Below are positions 54,691 through 64,000 of a stretch of 64,000 nucleotides of DNA, piece by piece. Position numbers and translations under genes: made by a program. The stretch is from positions 18,687,741 through 18,751,740 of the forward strand of contig OX336348.1 of assembly GCA_946902875.1 (NCBI GenBank), written 5' to 3'. Every line of letters begins with the position of its first letter. Within the stretch, counting starts at the first letter, position 1. Source of the DNA: Nematopogon swammerdamellus. Taxonomy: Eukaryota; Arthropoda; Insecta; Lepidoptera; Adelidae. The notes below the pieces were generated by a model, which was not told where the DNA came from, made no database searches, and saw only the letters and a list, made by a program, of their open reading frames with translations.

Positions 54691-54699
54691 TCGCTCCTT

Positions 54700-55398
54700 G
54701 TAAAATCATCGTCAATCCTCAACAACCCAAGACATTACAAGCACTTTGCTAGATAAAGAATTACTGCGCATCGCTTTCTCACTCAGATTCGGTCTTCGGA
54801 TGTGTGTGCCCCACACGTGTGTGTGTGGTGAGGCTGTGGGGGAACTGGGGTACCATGGACTTTCTTGTCTTAAGAGCGCCGGCAGGTGGTCCCGCCACAC
54901 CAGCCTCAATCAGATCATCAGTCGCTCCCTCGCACCTGCGCGAATACCATGTAGATTGGAGCTGTCTGGAATTTCAAGAACAGATGGCAAAAGACCGGAT
55001 GGCATCACTCTTGTACCGTGGAGGCAGGGAAGAGCACTGGTGTGGGATGCAACGTGTACGGATACAGTAGCTCCCAGTCATGTGGCGGGATCTTCTCAGG
55101 CAGCTGGTTACGCTGCGATGAAGGCCGAAAAATTAAAACATTCGATATATTCCCAAATTAAAAATAATTTGGAGTTTTGCGCCTTCGCCGTAGAAACTTT
55201 TGGAGTATGGAGTCGAGTCGAGACGCAAAACATTTCGGAAAACAACTGGGTAAATTACTTATCGAGGCGTCTGGTGACAAACGTGCGGCCAGTTTCTTTA
55301 GGCAGAAAATCAGCCTAGCAGTACAGAGAGGGAATGCGGCTTCCATCATGGGGACTTTTCCAGCAGTCCCCATTTTGGAAGATTATTTCATTTTATAG
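54700..55398 (+). pseudogene. LINE ORF2 C-terminus with zinc motif and RLE
   Basis: Open 54746-55318, then continues in another frame (55177-55398) after a shift near 55250. It contains a C-x-C-x11-H-x4-C motif (C-V-C-G-E ... H-G-L-S-C), then K-R-P-D-G-x7-W-x2-G-R-A-x-V-W-D-A-T, matching the P-D...D...x-K layout of restriction-like endonucleases in RLE-type LINEs. It ends with Q-R-G-N-A-A-S-I-M-G-T. The RT domain is missing (5'-truncated copy). The 3' UTR runs to about 55520 with an A-rich end. Confidence 0.7.
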
Positions 55399-55655
55399 TT
55401 TTTTCTGAATTTTTCTTAATTTAGTTATATTATGCTTGTTATTGTTACAATGTTATGTTCTTCGTGGCGAAATATTATGACTTATGAGTAAGTATATGAA
55501 AAAAAACTAAAAACTTAAAAAAAATGTGATTTGAGTTTTAATCAAAATTAAAATTTAGATCCTAATTAAAATTATTTACCCGACAGTGGGTACCTATTTA
55601 TAACCTTCTCTGCTTATAGGTACTATAAGAAAGTAGAGCACTCATTGACACTGTA

Positions 55656-55873
55656 CAGTTCCCTCAAAACTTAAATGCCGCTCGACCTACCTGCGCAGTC
55701 AACGAATTTTAGGTCATCACTCGTAGAACATAGGGTAGATAATTGCTTCACTGAACATGCGCGAACCCAAGATACGAGCGACATTAAAGTCTACCTTATG
55801 CTGTACTAATTATGACCTAAAATTCGTTGACTGCGCTGGTAGGTCGAGTGGCATTAAAGTTTTGAGGGAACTG
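55656..55873. mobile_element. MITE with ~60-bp inverted repeats, TA target
   Basis: 218 bp. Left arm from CAGTTCCCTCAAAACTT; the right arm is its inverse ending AAGTTTTGAGGGAACTG. Arms of about 60 bp with few mismatches, flanked by TA on both sides (55654-55655 and 55874-55875). CAGT ends with a TA duplication point to a Tc1/mariner-mobilised MITE. No ORF. Confidence 0.9.
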
Positions 55874-55914
55874 TACGAACGCTACCGCTGATGGCATGAA
55901 TCGAGTAATCTTTT

Positions 55915-56301
55915 GTCAGCCTCGATAGCTCGGTGGTGCCACGCTCAACTGTCAACTGTCACGCTGGGTGCGGTCAGTACTTGGATGGGTGACCGCTGAC
56001 CGTTGGAGGGTTGGAGGCTGACCGAGGTTCGGATTCCTCGTAAAACTGTAGGTCCCTTCCTTCCTAATCTTACTTGGTGGTAGGGTTTAACCCGCCCGGG
56101 TTGGTACCACCGCACTGAATGAAACGTCGGTCTAAACGGCTATGTAAATAGTTTGTGTGTTTTCCGACCAGTTCAGTGTAGCCGGCACGATCAAAGGGGG
56201 AAGCACTGACATGGCACCTAGTTCACCCGGTGTTATGGGCTGACATCACGGACGTTGTAGGTGATGTAGCCAACCGTGTCAGTTTCCATAAAAAAAAAAA
56301 A
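55915..56301 (+). mobile_element. tRNA-like SINE with 5S-rRNA-like motif
   Basis: A-box-like TAGCTCGGTGG at 55926-55936 and B-box-like GGTTCGGATTCC at 56026-56037 make an RNA polymerase III promoter, wider apart than in a tRNA. Between them GTACTTGGATGGGTGACCGC (55977-55996) matches the 3' half of 5S rRNA. An unrelated body follows, then an A12 tail at 56290-56301. Non-coding; it would be moved by a LINE in trans. A small related piece is at 58093-58132. Confidence 0.75.
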
Positions 56302-56403
56302 GCTCGACAGCGCGGTGCTCGCTTCTCCCCCCAACTTCCCGCCTACATCTGCCCGAATCACATAGCGCGCATCAGCGGTCAGTTCCCTTAATGTTTGTTG
56401 CAG

Positions 56404-56658
56404 GTCGTTACGACAGCACTGAGAATGAGCAAGATTTCAAGATGTGCAATTTTTGGAACACCTGGGGAAACCTCCCACTGGGGCAATTGATCTATAAAAT
56501 CAATGATTTACATCCCCGCAAAGCTAACATATTTTACTGCAAAACAACATTTAACATAACTGAAAATGATGTTGGCAATAGTACATACTTTTGCGAGTTT
56601 CGCCGTGATGGTGAAAATGTTTCACACACTTCCAGCAAGATCTTCTATGTAATATTTG
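56404..56658 (+). CDS. Putative host exon, Ig-like domain
   Basis: A 255-bp open segment bounded by an acceptor (TTTGTTGCAG) and a donor (TTGGTGAGG). With these borders it begins and ends in phase 1, the usual arrangement of Ig-domain exons. It encodes about 85 residues with a Cys and Trp early (M-C-N-F-W-N-T-W) and T-E-N-D-V-G-N-S-T-Y-F-C about 49 residues later, similar to the D-x-G-x-Y-x-C end of Ig folds, plus an extra Cys and three N-glycosylation sites (N-I-T, N-S-T, N-V-S). It suggests a secreted or cell-surface protein. No neighbouring exon is visible among the repeats. It could be an orphan or pseudo-exon. Confidence 0.45.
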
Positions 56659-56689
56659 GTGAGGCACATCATCATTCTAACCTTTAATA

Positions 56690-56934
56690 AAACCCAACGT
56701 CTGCTTTCTGTCTGCATGTCTGTCTGTCCGCTTATAAATCGAGAACCACTGAACCGATTTTAATAAAAAATCTACGGATAGCTTGATTCTTCCCATCACC
56801 TATTAATAATTTTATTCTTCCGGATTTTTTCGGAGTCGTCGGCGATTGTACTCGGCGGTCTGCCACCCGTCCTCGCTCGAGTGCCTCCCAAGATAGAAGG
56901 CGGGCCCACCGATCAGTCTTGAGTTACATAATAT
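56690..56934 (+). repeat. Helitron-like fragment and unassigned sequence
   Basis: Opens with an AACCCAACGTCTGC / (CTGT)n stretch and GAACCACTGAACCGATTTTA, the phrase common to lepidopteran Helitron 5' regions. Then GC-rich sequence without an ORF. Confidence 0.4.
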
Positions 56935-57760
56935 TATTGTCATCACTGTCAGGAGGCAGATTTCCACTTAGAAATTTGGCCATTATTTTTGTGGTTTCAA
57001 TTGCAGCCTGTTGTTGGAGTATTTCTAATTTTATGCCAGCGTCTAAATTTTTATGTGTTTCTCTGTTGATTTATTTATAATTCCTGTAGTGCCTATAACT
57101 ATTGGGACGATTTCGGCTCTTGTATTCCATAATTTTTGGATCTAAATTTTTAATGCGTAATATTTTGAAAGTTTTTCATTTTCCTTCCTAGAGAGGTTAT
57201 AGTCGAATGGCACTGTGACATCGATAAGGTAAGTTCTGTTTTCATTTTTGTCTAGATATATGAGGTCTGATCGGTTGTTAGGTAACGCATAATCAGTGGT
57301 GACACCAATTTCCCATATTAGTTTAAATTCTTCATTTTCCACCACATGTGGGTCATTTAACGGGCATTTCCACCAAAATTTAGTTGTTTCGGACTTGTGT
57401 TTCTTGAGTAAATTCCAATAAACGTATTTGACTAGTTGATTATGTCTCTTTAGTGGCTGTACTAATATTTTACATCCTGAGATCACTGTTTCATCCTTTT
57501 CGTGACATAATCGGCATCGTCCATCTGTATCAAGTTTTAAAATATCTCGTTCAAACTGTTTTGTTCTGACCGATTGTTCTTGTATTACAATAATTTTAGA
57601 TTCCATTTGGGGAGTAGTAGGTTGTTTTTTTTGGCAAGAGAAAGATTTTTCAGTATCCGTATTTGGGTGCATTAGTACCTGTCTCACAATTGGACCATGT
57701 AGTGGCTTTTCTTTCCAATTTTCTTTGGATTGTTCAGTCTGTTTTTTACCCGACTATGGC
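56935..57760 (-). pseudogene. LINE-like ORF2 C-terminus with RLE motif, minus strand
   Basis: The main frame 57687-57142 is extended at both ends by recognisable sequence in other frames (K-P-L-H-G upstream; V-I-G-T and L-P-P-D-S-D-D downstream, ending near 56935). Contains C-R-L-C-H-E-K-D-E-T-V-I-S-G-C, which lacks the histidine spacing usual in this zinc knuckle, then N-R-S-D-L-I-Y-L-D-K ... Y-L-I-D-V-T-V-P, an RLE-like D...x-I-D-V-T pattern. Similar ORF ends are common in RLE-type LINE copies of insects and other invertebrates. Broken, no RT. Confidence 0.6.
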
Positions 57761-58185
57761 AGAGCCAAAAAGGAGGGTAATGTGGTTGGCAGTCTATGTG
57801 GCTGGGTATGTACGGATGTTCCACCCTAACTGCTAAACTACTCATTCGATTTTGATGATCGTGGTGTCAATCGATTTGTTATGATGGTCCCCTTGTCATA
57901 GGGTACCAAATTTTTCGATAAATTAAAAATGGCGGCCGTGGGACCCCATATTGTCACACTTTAAAAATTTTTTTTCTTCAAACCCCACCGAGTGGGGTAT
58001 CATTGTCAAGAGCTTCTAAAGGCGATTTCAAAAATATAAGACACTTAATGGTTTAAACCAAAATGAATGAAATAAAAAATTATAAGCCCAACCGTGGTTC
58101 GGATTCCACGTAAAACTGTAGGTCCCTTCAGATTCAGATTCAGATATTTATTTTGCCACATTTATTATTCCCTTCTTACCTTATA
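57761..58185. other. Dispersed repeat pieces, no gene
   Basis: 57745-57790 holds TTTTTTACCCGACTATGGCA, a common lepidopteran repeat phrase. 58093-58132 is a partial SINE copy. 58130-58165 has CAGATTCAGATTCAGATATTTATTTTG, which on the minus strand is an AATAAATA signal with a (TCTGAA)n LINE tail (written here only as description). No ORF. Confidence 0.45.
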
Positions 58186-58745
58186 GGATAGGATAGGATA
58201 GGATAGGATAGGATAGGATAGGATAGGACAGGACAGGACAGGACAGGACAGGACAGGACAGGACAGGACAGGACAGGACAGGACAGGACAGGACAGGACA
58301 GGGCAGGGCAGGGCAGGGCAGGGCAGGGCAGGGCAGGGCAGGGCAGGGCAGGGCAGGGCAGGGCAGGGCAGGGCAGGGCAGGGCAGGGCAGGGCAGGGCA
58401 GGGCAGGGCAGGGCAGGGCAGGGCAGGGCAGGGCAGGGCAGGGCAGGGCAGGGCAGGGCAGGGCAGGGCAGGGCAGGGCAGGGCAGGGCAGGGCAGGGCA
58501 GGGCAGGGCAGGGCAGGGCAGGGCAGGGCAGGGCAGGGCAGGGCAGGGCAGGGCAGGGCAGGGCAGGGCAGGGCAGGGCAGGGCAGGGCAGGGCAGGGCA
58601 GGGCAGGGCAGGGCAGGGCAGGGCAGGGCAGGGCAGGGCAGGGCAGGGCAGGGCAGGGCAGGGCAGGGCAGGGCAGGGCAGGGCAGGGCAGGACAGGACA
58701 GGACAGGACAGGACAGGACAGGACAGGATAGGATAGGATAGGATA
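58186..58745 (+). repeat. Pentanucleotide array with symmetric variant zones
   Basis: 112 copies of GGNNA: GGATA x8 (58186-58225), GGACA x15 (58226-58300), GGGCA x78 (58301-58690), GGACA x7 (58691-58725), GGATA x4 (58726-58745). Uninterrupted. The GGGCA zone has a G-triplet every 5 bases. Confidence 0.98.
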
Positions 58746-59214
58746 AAAAGTTTAAAAGTTCAAAAAGTTTATTATATATTTTGCATTACAATGTAAAAGC
58801 AATAGCTATCGCCCAAACTGGCCTTGCGGCTGCTTCATGAGCCACTAATTTATTCCTACTTACATTGTTGTTACGGCTACATTGTTTGTACAAAGATTTA
58901 TACATTACTAAAATGAATGTTTGTTAAACTATCTACTAGCACAAAAAGTCGTCTATGCACATTAATAAACACAACACTAAACCGTCATTTATACATGAAA
59001 TTTAACAACTCTCTGAGTACCCTCACTTTCATGAATATCTTCACATCACAAATATCGAATTGCTGTTGCTAGGTCCATTTGTCGGCGACCGTCAAAGAAT
59101 GGCAGATCACCACAGATCAGGCACTAGGCACTTCTTCCCATTCCCTCTCTTTCCTAATATGTATATGTACACACGTGTGACACTATATGTAGGTATATGT
59201 ATTTGTATTTGTTA
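58746..59214 (-). repeat. Possible LINE 3' end, minus strand; otherwise nothing seen
   Basis: The first 35 bases (AAAAGTTTAAAAGTTCAAAA, then AGTTTATTATAT) read on the minus strand as AATAAACTTT followed by an (A/T-rich) tail, like a LINE 3' end. The rest to 59214 has no ORF or structure that I recognise. Confidence 0.35.
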
Positions 59215-62200
59215 TCCATACTAATATTATAAATTCGAAAGTAACTCTGTTGTCTGTCTGTCTGTCTGTCTGTTACCTTTTCACGCCTAAACCGCTGAAC
59301 AGATTTCGACAAAATATTGCACGGGGATGAATTGCATCCCGAGGACGGACATAGGCTACTTTTTGTCTCAAAAAACAACCCTTAAGGGGGTGAAATAGGG
59401 GATGAAAGTTTGTATGGGGAACTCAGCATTTCTTAAGTTAGGGATATGACAATTTATATTTGGGCTTTTGGTATGAAATAAAGAAATACGTGTTTCAGCG
59501 TTTTTGCTAAATCAACCCTTAAATTAAAATAGGGGTTGATTGCAGAATTAGATTTTAGGATTTTATGAAATTTTGTACGGAGCTGAATTGCATCCTGAAG
59601 AAGAAGATAGGCTACCTTTTGTCTCAAAAAAACAACCCTTAACGGGGTGAAATAGGGGATGAAAGAATGTATGGGGAACCCATCATTTCTCAAGTTAGGG
59701 ATATGAAAATTCATATTTAGGCTTTTGGTATAAAATAAAGAATTACGTGTTTCAGCGTTTTTGCTAAATCAACCCTTAAATTAAAATAGGGGATGATTTC
59801 AAAATTAGGTTTTAGGATTTTAAATGATTTTAAATAATTTTATTCATACTGGGGGTGGTTTTGAAGAGTGGGGTTGAGGTACGGGGGAGGAGTCCGCGTC
59901 GAGAGGGGAAGGGAGGATAATTTAATCTCTATCTTCTTTTCTCTATATCTACTTCTTATAAAAGGAAACGTCTGTTTGCATGTATGTATGTATGTTTGAG
60001 GTAAACTCGGAACCACTTAACATATTTTTATGCGGTTTACACCAATGTAAAGAGTAGTTCTTCAGGCTCACTATATACCATAAAGTTAAATAGCCTTAGG
60101 GTTGAGCAGTATCAAAGAAAACGGAATTTAGTGTCGAATGGTCGTAATATATGGCGTTAGCAGTTCTGTTGCGTTGCGTTGGTGTAGTGTAGATAGATGC
60201 TTTTGGTAGAAGATACGAGTAGAATAAAGAGTAGATATCTATACTTATAAAATTGTTTGTCCTGACTGACTGATCTATTAACGCACAGCTGAAACTACTA
60301 AGTCTAGAAAGCTGAAATTTGGAACATAGGTTTATTTCATAACGTAAGAATCCGTTAAGGATTTTTTGGGAATTACAACTTTAAGGGGGGAAATGGGGAC
60401 GACGACTTTGTATGAAAATTTTTGTTTTTTTTTAATGTAATATTATGGTCTTATGGTCTTCCTGAACGTAGCTCGGCCTTCGGCCTCGCCCTTAATTACT
60501 TACATTCTTAGATAAGGTTTATCGCCTTCCTGGACGCAGCTCGGCCTTCGGCCTCGCCCTCAGTTACTTACTGTCTTCGAGAAGGTTCATGGTCTTTCTG
60601 AATGCAGCTCGGCCTTCGGCCTCGCCCTTAATTACTTACTTTCTTGGAGAACGTTTATAGTCTCCCTGAACGCCGCTCGGCCTTCGGCCTCGCCCTCAGT
60701 TACTTACTTTCTTCGAAAAGGTTTATAGTCTTCATGAACGCAGCTCGGCCTTCGGCCTCGCCCTCAGTTACTTACTTTCTTCGAGAAGGTTTATGGTCTT
60801 CCTGAACGTAGCTCGGCCTTCGGCCTCGCCCTTAATTACTTACTTTCTTAGATAAGGTTTATCGTCTTCCTGAACGCAGCTCGGCCTTCGGCCTCGCCCT
60901 TTGTTACTTACTTTCTTTGAGAAGGTTTATGGTCTTCCTGAACGTAGCTCGGCCTTCGGCCTCGCTTTCAGTTACTTACTTTCTTCGAGAAGGTTTATAG
61001 TCTTTCTGAATGCAGCTCGGCCTTCAGCTTCGCCCTTAGTTACATACTTTCTTCGATAAGGTTTATAGTCTTCCTGAACGCAGCTCGGCCTTCGGCCTCG
61101 CCCTTAATTACTTACTTTCTTTGAGAAGGTTTATAGTTTTTCTGAACGCAGCTCGGCCTTCGGCCTCGCCCTTAGTTACATACTTTCTTAGATAAGGTTT
61201 ATCGCCTTCCTGAACGCAGCTCGGCCTTCGGCCTCGCCCTCAGTTACTTACTGTCTTCGTGAAGGTTCATGGTCTTTCTGAACGCAACTCGGCCTTCGGC
61301 CTCGCCCTTAGTTACTTACTTTCTTCGATAAGGTTTATAGTCTTCCTGAACGCAGCTCGGCCTTCGGCCTCGCCCTCAGTTACTTACTGTCTTCGAGAAG
61401 GTTCATGGTCTTCCTGAACGCAGCTCGGCCTTCGGCCTCGCCGTTAGTTACTTACTTTGAGAAGGTTTATAGTCTTTCTGAACGCAGGTCGGTGTTCTGC
61501 CTCGCCCTCAGTTACTTACTTTTTCGAGAAGGTTCATGGTCTTCCTGAACGCAGCTCGGCCTTCGGCCTCGCCCTTAGTTACTTACTTACTTTGAGAAGG
61601 TTTATAGTCTTTCTGAAAGCAGGTCGGTATTCTGCCTCGCCCTCAGTTACTTACTTTTTGGAGAAGGTTTATCGTCTTCCTGAACGCCGCTCGGCCTTCG
61701 GCCTCGCCCTCAGTTACTTACTTTCTTCGAGAAGGTTTATAGTCTTCCTGAACGCAGCTCGGCCTTCGGCCTCGCCCTCAGTTACTTACTTCCCTCGAGA
61801 AGGTTTATGGTCTTCCTGAACGTAGCTCGGCCTTCGGCCTCGCCCTTAATTACTTACTTTCTTAGATAAGGTTTATCGTCTTCCTGAACGCAGCTCGGCC
61901 TTCGGCCTCGCCCTTTGTTACTTACTTTCTTTGAGAAGGTTTATGGTCTTCCTGAACGTAGCTCGGCCTTCGCCTCGCTTTCAGTTACTTACTTTCTTCG
62001 AGAAGGTTTATAGTCTTTCTCAATGCAGCTCGGCCTTCGGCCTCGCCCTTAGTTACAAACATTCTTCGATAAGGTTTATAGTCTTCCTGAACGCAGCTCG
62101 GCCTTCGGCCTCGCCCTTAATTACTTACTTTCTTTGAGAAAGTTTATAGTCTTTCTGAACGCAGCTCGGCCTTCGGCCTTGCCCTTAGTTACTTACTTTC

Positions 62201-63132
62201 TTTGAGAAGGTTTATGGTATTCCTGAACGTAGCTCGGCCTTCGGCCTCGCTTTCAGTTACTTACTTTCTTCGAGAAGGTATATAGTTTTTCTGAACGCAG
62301 CTCGGCCTTCGGCCTCGCCCTTAGTTACATACTTTCTTAGATAAGGTTTATCGCCTTCCTGAACGCAGCTCGGCCTTCGGCCTCGCCCTTAATTACTTAC
62401 TTTCTTCGAGAAGGTTTATAGTCTTCCTGCACGCAGCTCGGCCTTCGGCCTCGCCCTCAGTTACTTACTTTCTTTGAGAAAGTTTATAGTCTTCCTGAAC
62501 GCAGCTCGGCCTTCGGCCTTGCCCTTAGTTACTTACTTTCTTTGAGAAGGTTTATGGTATTCCTGAACGTAGCTCGGCCTTCGGCCTCGCTTTCAGTTAC
62601 TTACTTTCTTCGAGAAGGTTTATAGTTTTCTGAACGCAGCTCGGCCTTCGGCCTCGCCCTTAGTTACATACTTTCTTAGATAAGGTTTATCGCCTTCCTG
62701 AACGCAGGTCGGCCTTCTGCCTAGCCCTCAGTTACTTGCTGTCTTCGTGAAGGTTCATGGTCTTTCTGAACGCAGCTCGGCCTTCGGCCTCGCCCTTAGT
62801 TACTTACTTTCTTCGATAAGGTTTATAGTCTTCCTGAACGCAGCTCGGCCTTCGGCCTCGCCCTCAGTTACTTACTGTCTTCGAGAAGGTTCATGGTCTT
62901 CCTGAACGCAGCTCGGCCTTCGGCCTCGCCGTTAGTTACTTACTTTATTTGACAAGGTTTATCGTTTACCTTAACGCAGCTTGCCTTCGGCCTCGCCCTT
63001 ACTCGTACTTACTTTCTTAAATATGGTTTATCGACTTCCTGAACGCAGCTCGGCCTTCGGCCTCGCCCATAGTTACTTACTGTCTTCTTTGAAATACGAA
63101 TTTCACGCGAGCGGAGCCGCGGGCTCAGCTAG
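59215..63132 (+). mobile_element. Non-autonomous satellite Helitron, copy F
   Basis: 3,918 bp from TCCATACTAATATTATAAAT at 59215 to CTAG at 63129-63132, flanked by A (59214) and T (63133). Only one TCCATACT motif at the 5' end, unlike copies A, D and E. Satellite 60445-63088. Unit order matches copy E almost throughout, with scattered substitutions, so E and F share a recent source. Confidence 0.95.
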
Positions 63133-63165
63133 TGTATATATATTATAGGTATATATATATATATA

Positions 63166-63206
<41 letters not shown>

Positions 63207-63241
63207 GATATGTATATAGATAGATAGGATAGGATAGGATA
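63133..63241. repeat. TA microsatellite and (GGATA)3
   Basis: TATA-rich tract 63135-63225, then GGATA three times near 63226-63241, the same pentamer as in the array left of Helitron F. Confidence 0.85.
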
Positions 63242-64000
63242 GAGTCGAGAAGGTTTATCGTATTCCTGAACGCAGCTCGGCCTTCGGCCTCGCCCATAGT
63301 TACTTACTGTCTTCGAGAAGGTTATTCGTCTTCCTGAACGCAGCTCGGCCTTCGGCCTCGCCCATAGTTACTTACTGTCTTCGAAAAGGTTTATCGTCTT
63401 CCTGAACGCAGCTCGGCCTTCGGCCTCGCCCATAGTTACTTACTGTCTTCGAGAAGGTTATTTGTCTACCTGAACGCAGCTCGGCTTTCGGCCTCGCCCA
63501 TAGTTACTTACTGCCTTCGAGAAGGTTTATCGACTTCCTGAACGCAGCTCGGCCTTCGGCCTCGCCCATAGTTACTTACTGTCTTCGAGAAGGTTTATCG
63601 TCTTCTTGAACGCAGCTCGGCCTTCGGCCTCGCCCATAGTTACTTACTGTCTTCGAGAAGGTTATTTGTCTACCTGAACGCAGCTTGGCCTTCGGCCTCG
63701 CCCATAGTTACTTACTGTCTTCGAGAAGGTTTATCGACTTCCTGAACGCAGCTCGGCCTTCGGCCTCGCCCATAGTTACTTACTGTCTTCGAGCAGGTTT
63801 ATCGTCTTCCTGAACGCAGCTCGGCCTTCGGCCTCGCCCATAGTAACTTACTGTCTTCGAGAAGGTTATTCGTCTACCTGAACGTAGCTCGGCCTTCGGC
63901 CTCGCCCATAGTTACTTACTGTCTTCGAGAAGGTTATTCGTCTTCCTGAACGCAGCTCGGCCTTCGGCCTCGCCCATAGTTACTTACTGTCTTCGAGAAG
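63242..64000 (+). repeat. 68-bp satellite array, continues past window
   Basis: About eleven units dominated by one variant (CGCCCATAGTTACTTACTGT), more uniform than the other arrays, which suggests recent local expansion. No Helitron end is visible before the window ends. Confidence 0.9.

Noticed and set aside
55973..55996. 5S rRNA gene
   Set aside because: Only about 20 bases match; the rest of 5S rRNA is absent and the context is a SINE.
58186..58745. Telomere-like repeat
   Set aside because: Insect telomeres use TTAGG; GGATA/GGACA/GGGCA are different pentamers and the array is internal.

Overview
The window looks like insect, most likely lepidopteran, genomic DNA from a transposon-dense (possibly heterochromatic or sex-linked) region. 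The organism is inferred from the repeat families: Helitrons with Lep1-like ends (TC + CATACTAATATTATAAA at the 5' end; a GCGAGCGGAGCCGCGGGC-type hairpin and CTAG at the 3' end), BEL/Pao elements, a CsRn1/Kabuki-type Gypsy element primed by tRNA-Trp, and LINEs with short-repeat tails. No complete host gene is visible. One possible host exon with an Ig-like signature lies at 56404-56658, and there is a weak small ORF at 23345-23479.

Left part (1-23.9 kb): a minus-strand Gypsy gag/protease fragment, a BEL/Pao integrase fragment, and a 6.3-kb non-autonomous Helitron (3110-9373) filled with a 68-bp satellite. Then come a second decayed BEL/Pao integrase (9374-10823), rearranged LINE pieces, a 4.2-kb palindrome made from a second Helitron family (11754-15988), further inverted Helitron pieces, a LINE 3' end, and a textbook hAT-type element with an 8-bp target duplication (20164-21880) that contains an RTE-like LINE fragment.

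Middle (23.9-54.2 kb): two minus-strand copies of the satellite Helitron in tandem (23960-27128 and 27196-30641), then a decayed Gypsy element (called Gypsy-A here, about 30.9-54.2 kb) opened by three clean insertions. These are an intact 8,000-bp BEL/Pao element (34012-42011, LTRs that read identical, 5-bp target duplication cggtg), a satellite Helitron (42806-46740, inserted precisely between A and T), and a CsRn1/Kabuki-type Gypsy element (Gypsy-B, 48376-53505, 4-bp target duplication agct). Gypsy-B carries a small third ORF with a possible myristoylation signal and a membrane segment, and its 3' LTR is almost entirely missing.

Right part (54.2-64 kb): a Gypsy pol tail, two LINE fragments with restriction-like-endonuclease signatures, a Tc1/mariner-type MITE, a tRNA-like SINE with a 5S-rRNA-like motif, the putative Ig-like exon, a 560-bp pentanucleotide array whose variants are arranged symmetrically, another satellite Helitron (59215-63132), and the start of a further 68-bp array that runs off the window.

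Functionally this is a stack of mobile elements rather than a pathway. The only element that looks capable of its own movement is the BEL/Pao copy. The Helitrons lack any Rep/helicase gene and would need one in trans. Nesting gives relative ages: Gypsy-A is older than the BEL, Helitron and Gypsy-B copies inserted into it, and the BEL insertion is probably the youngest of those that can be dated by LTRs.
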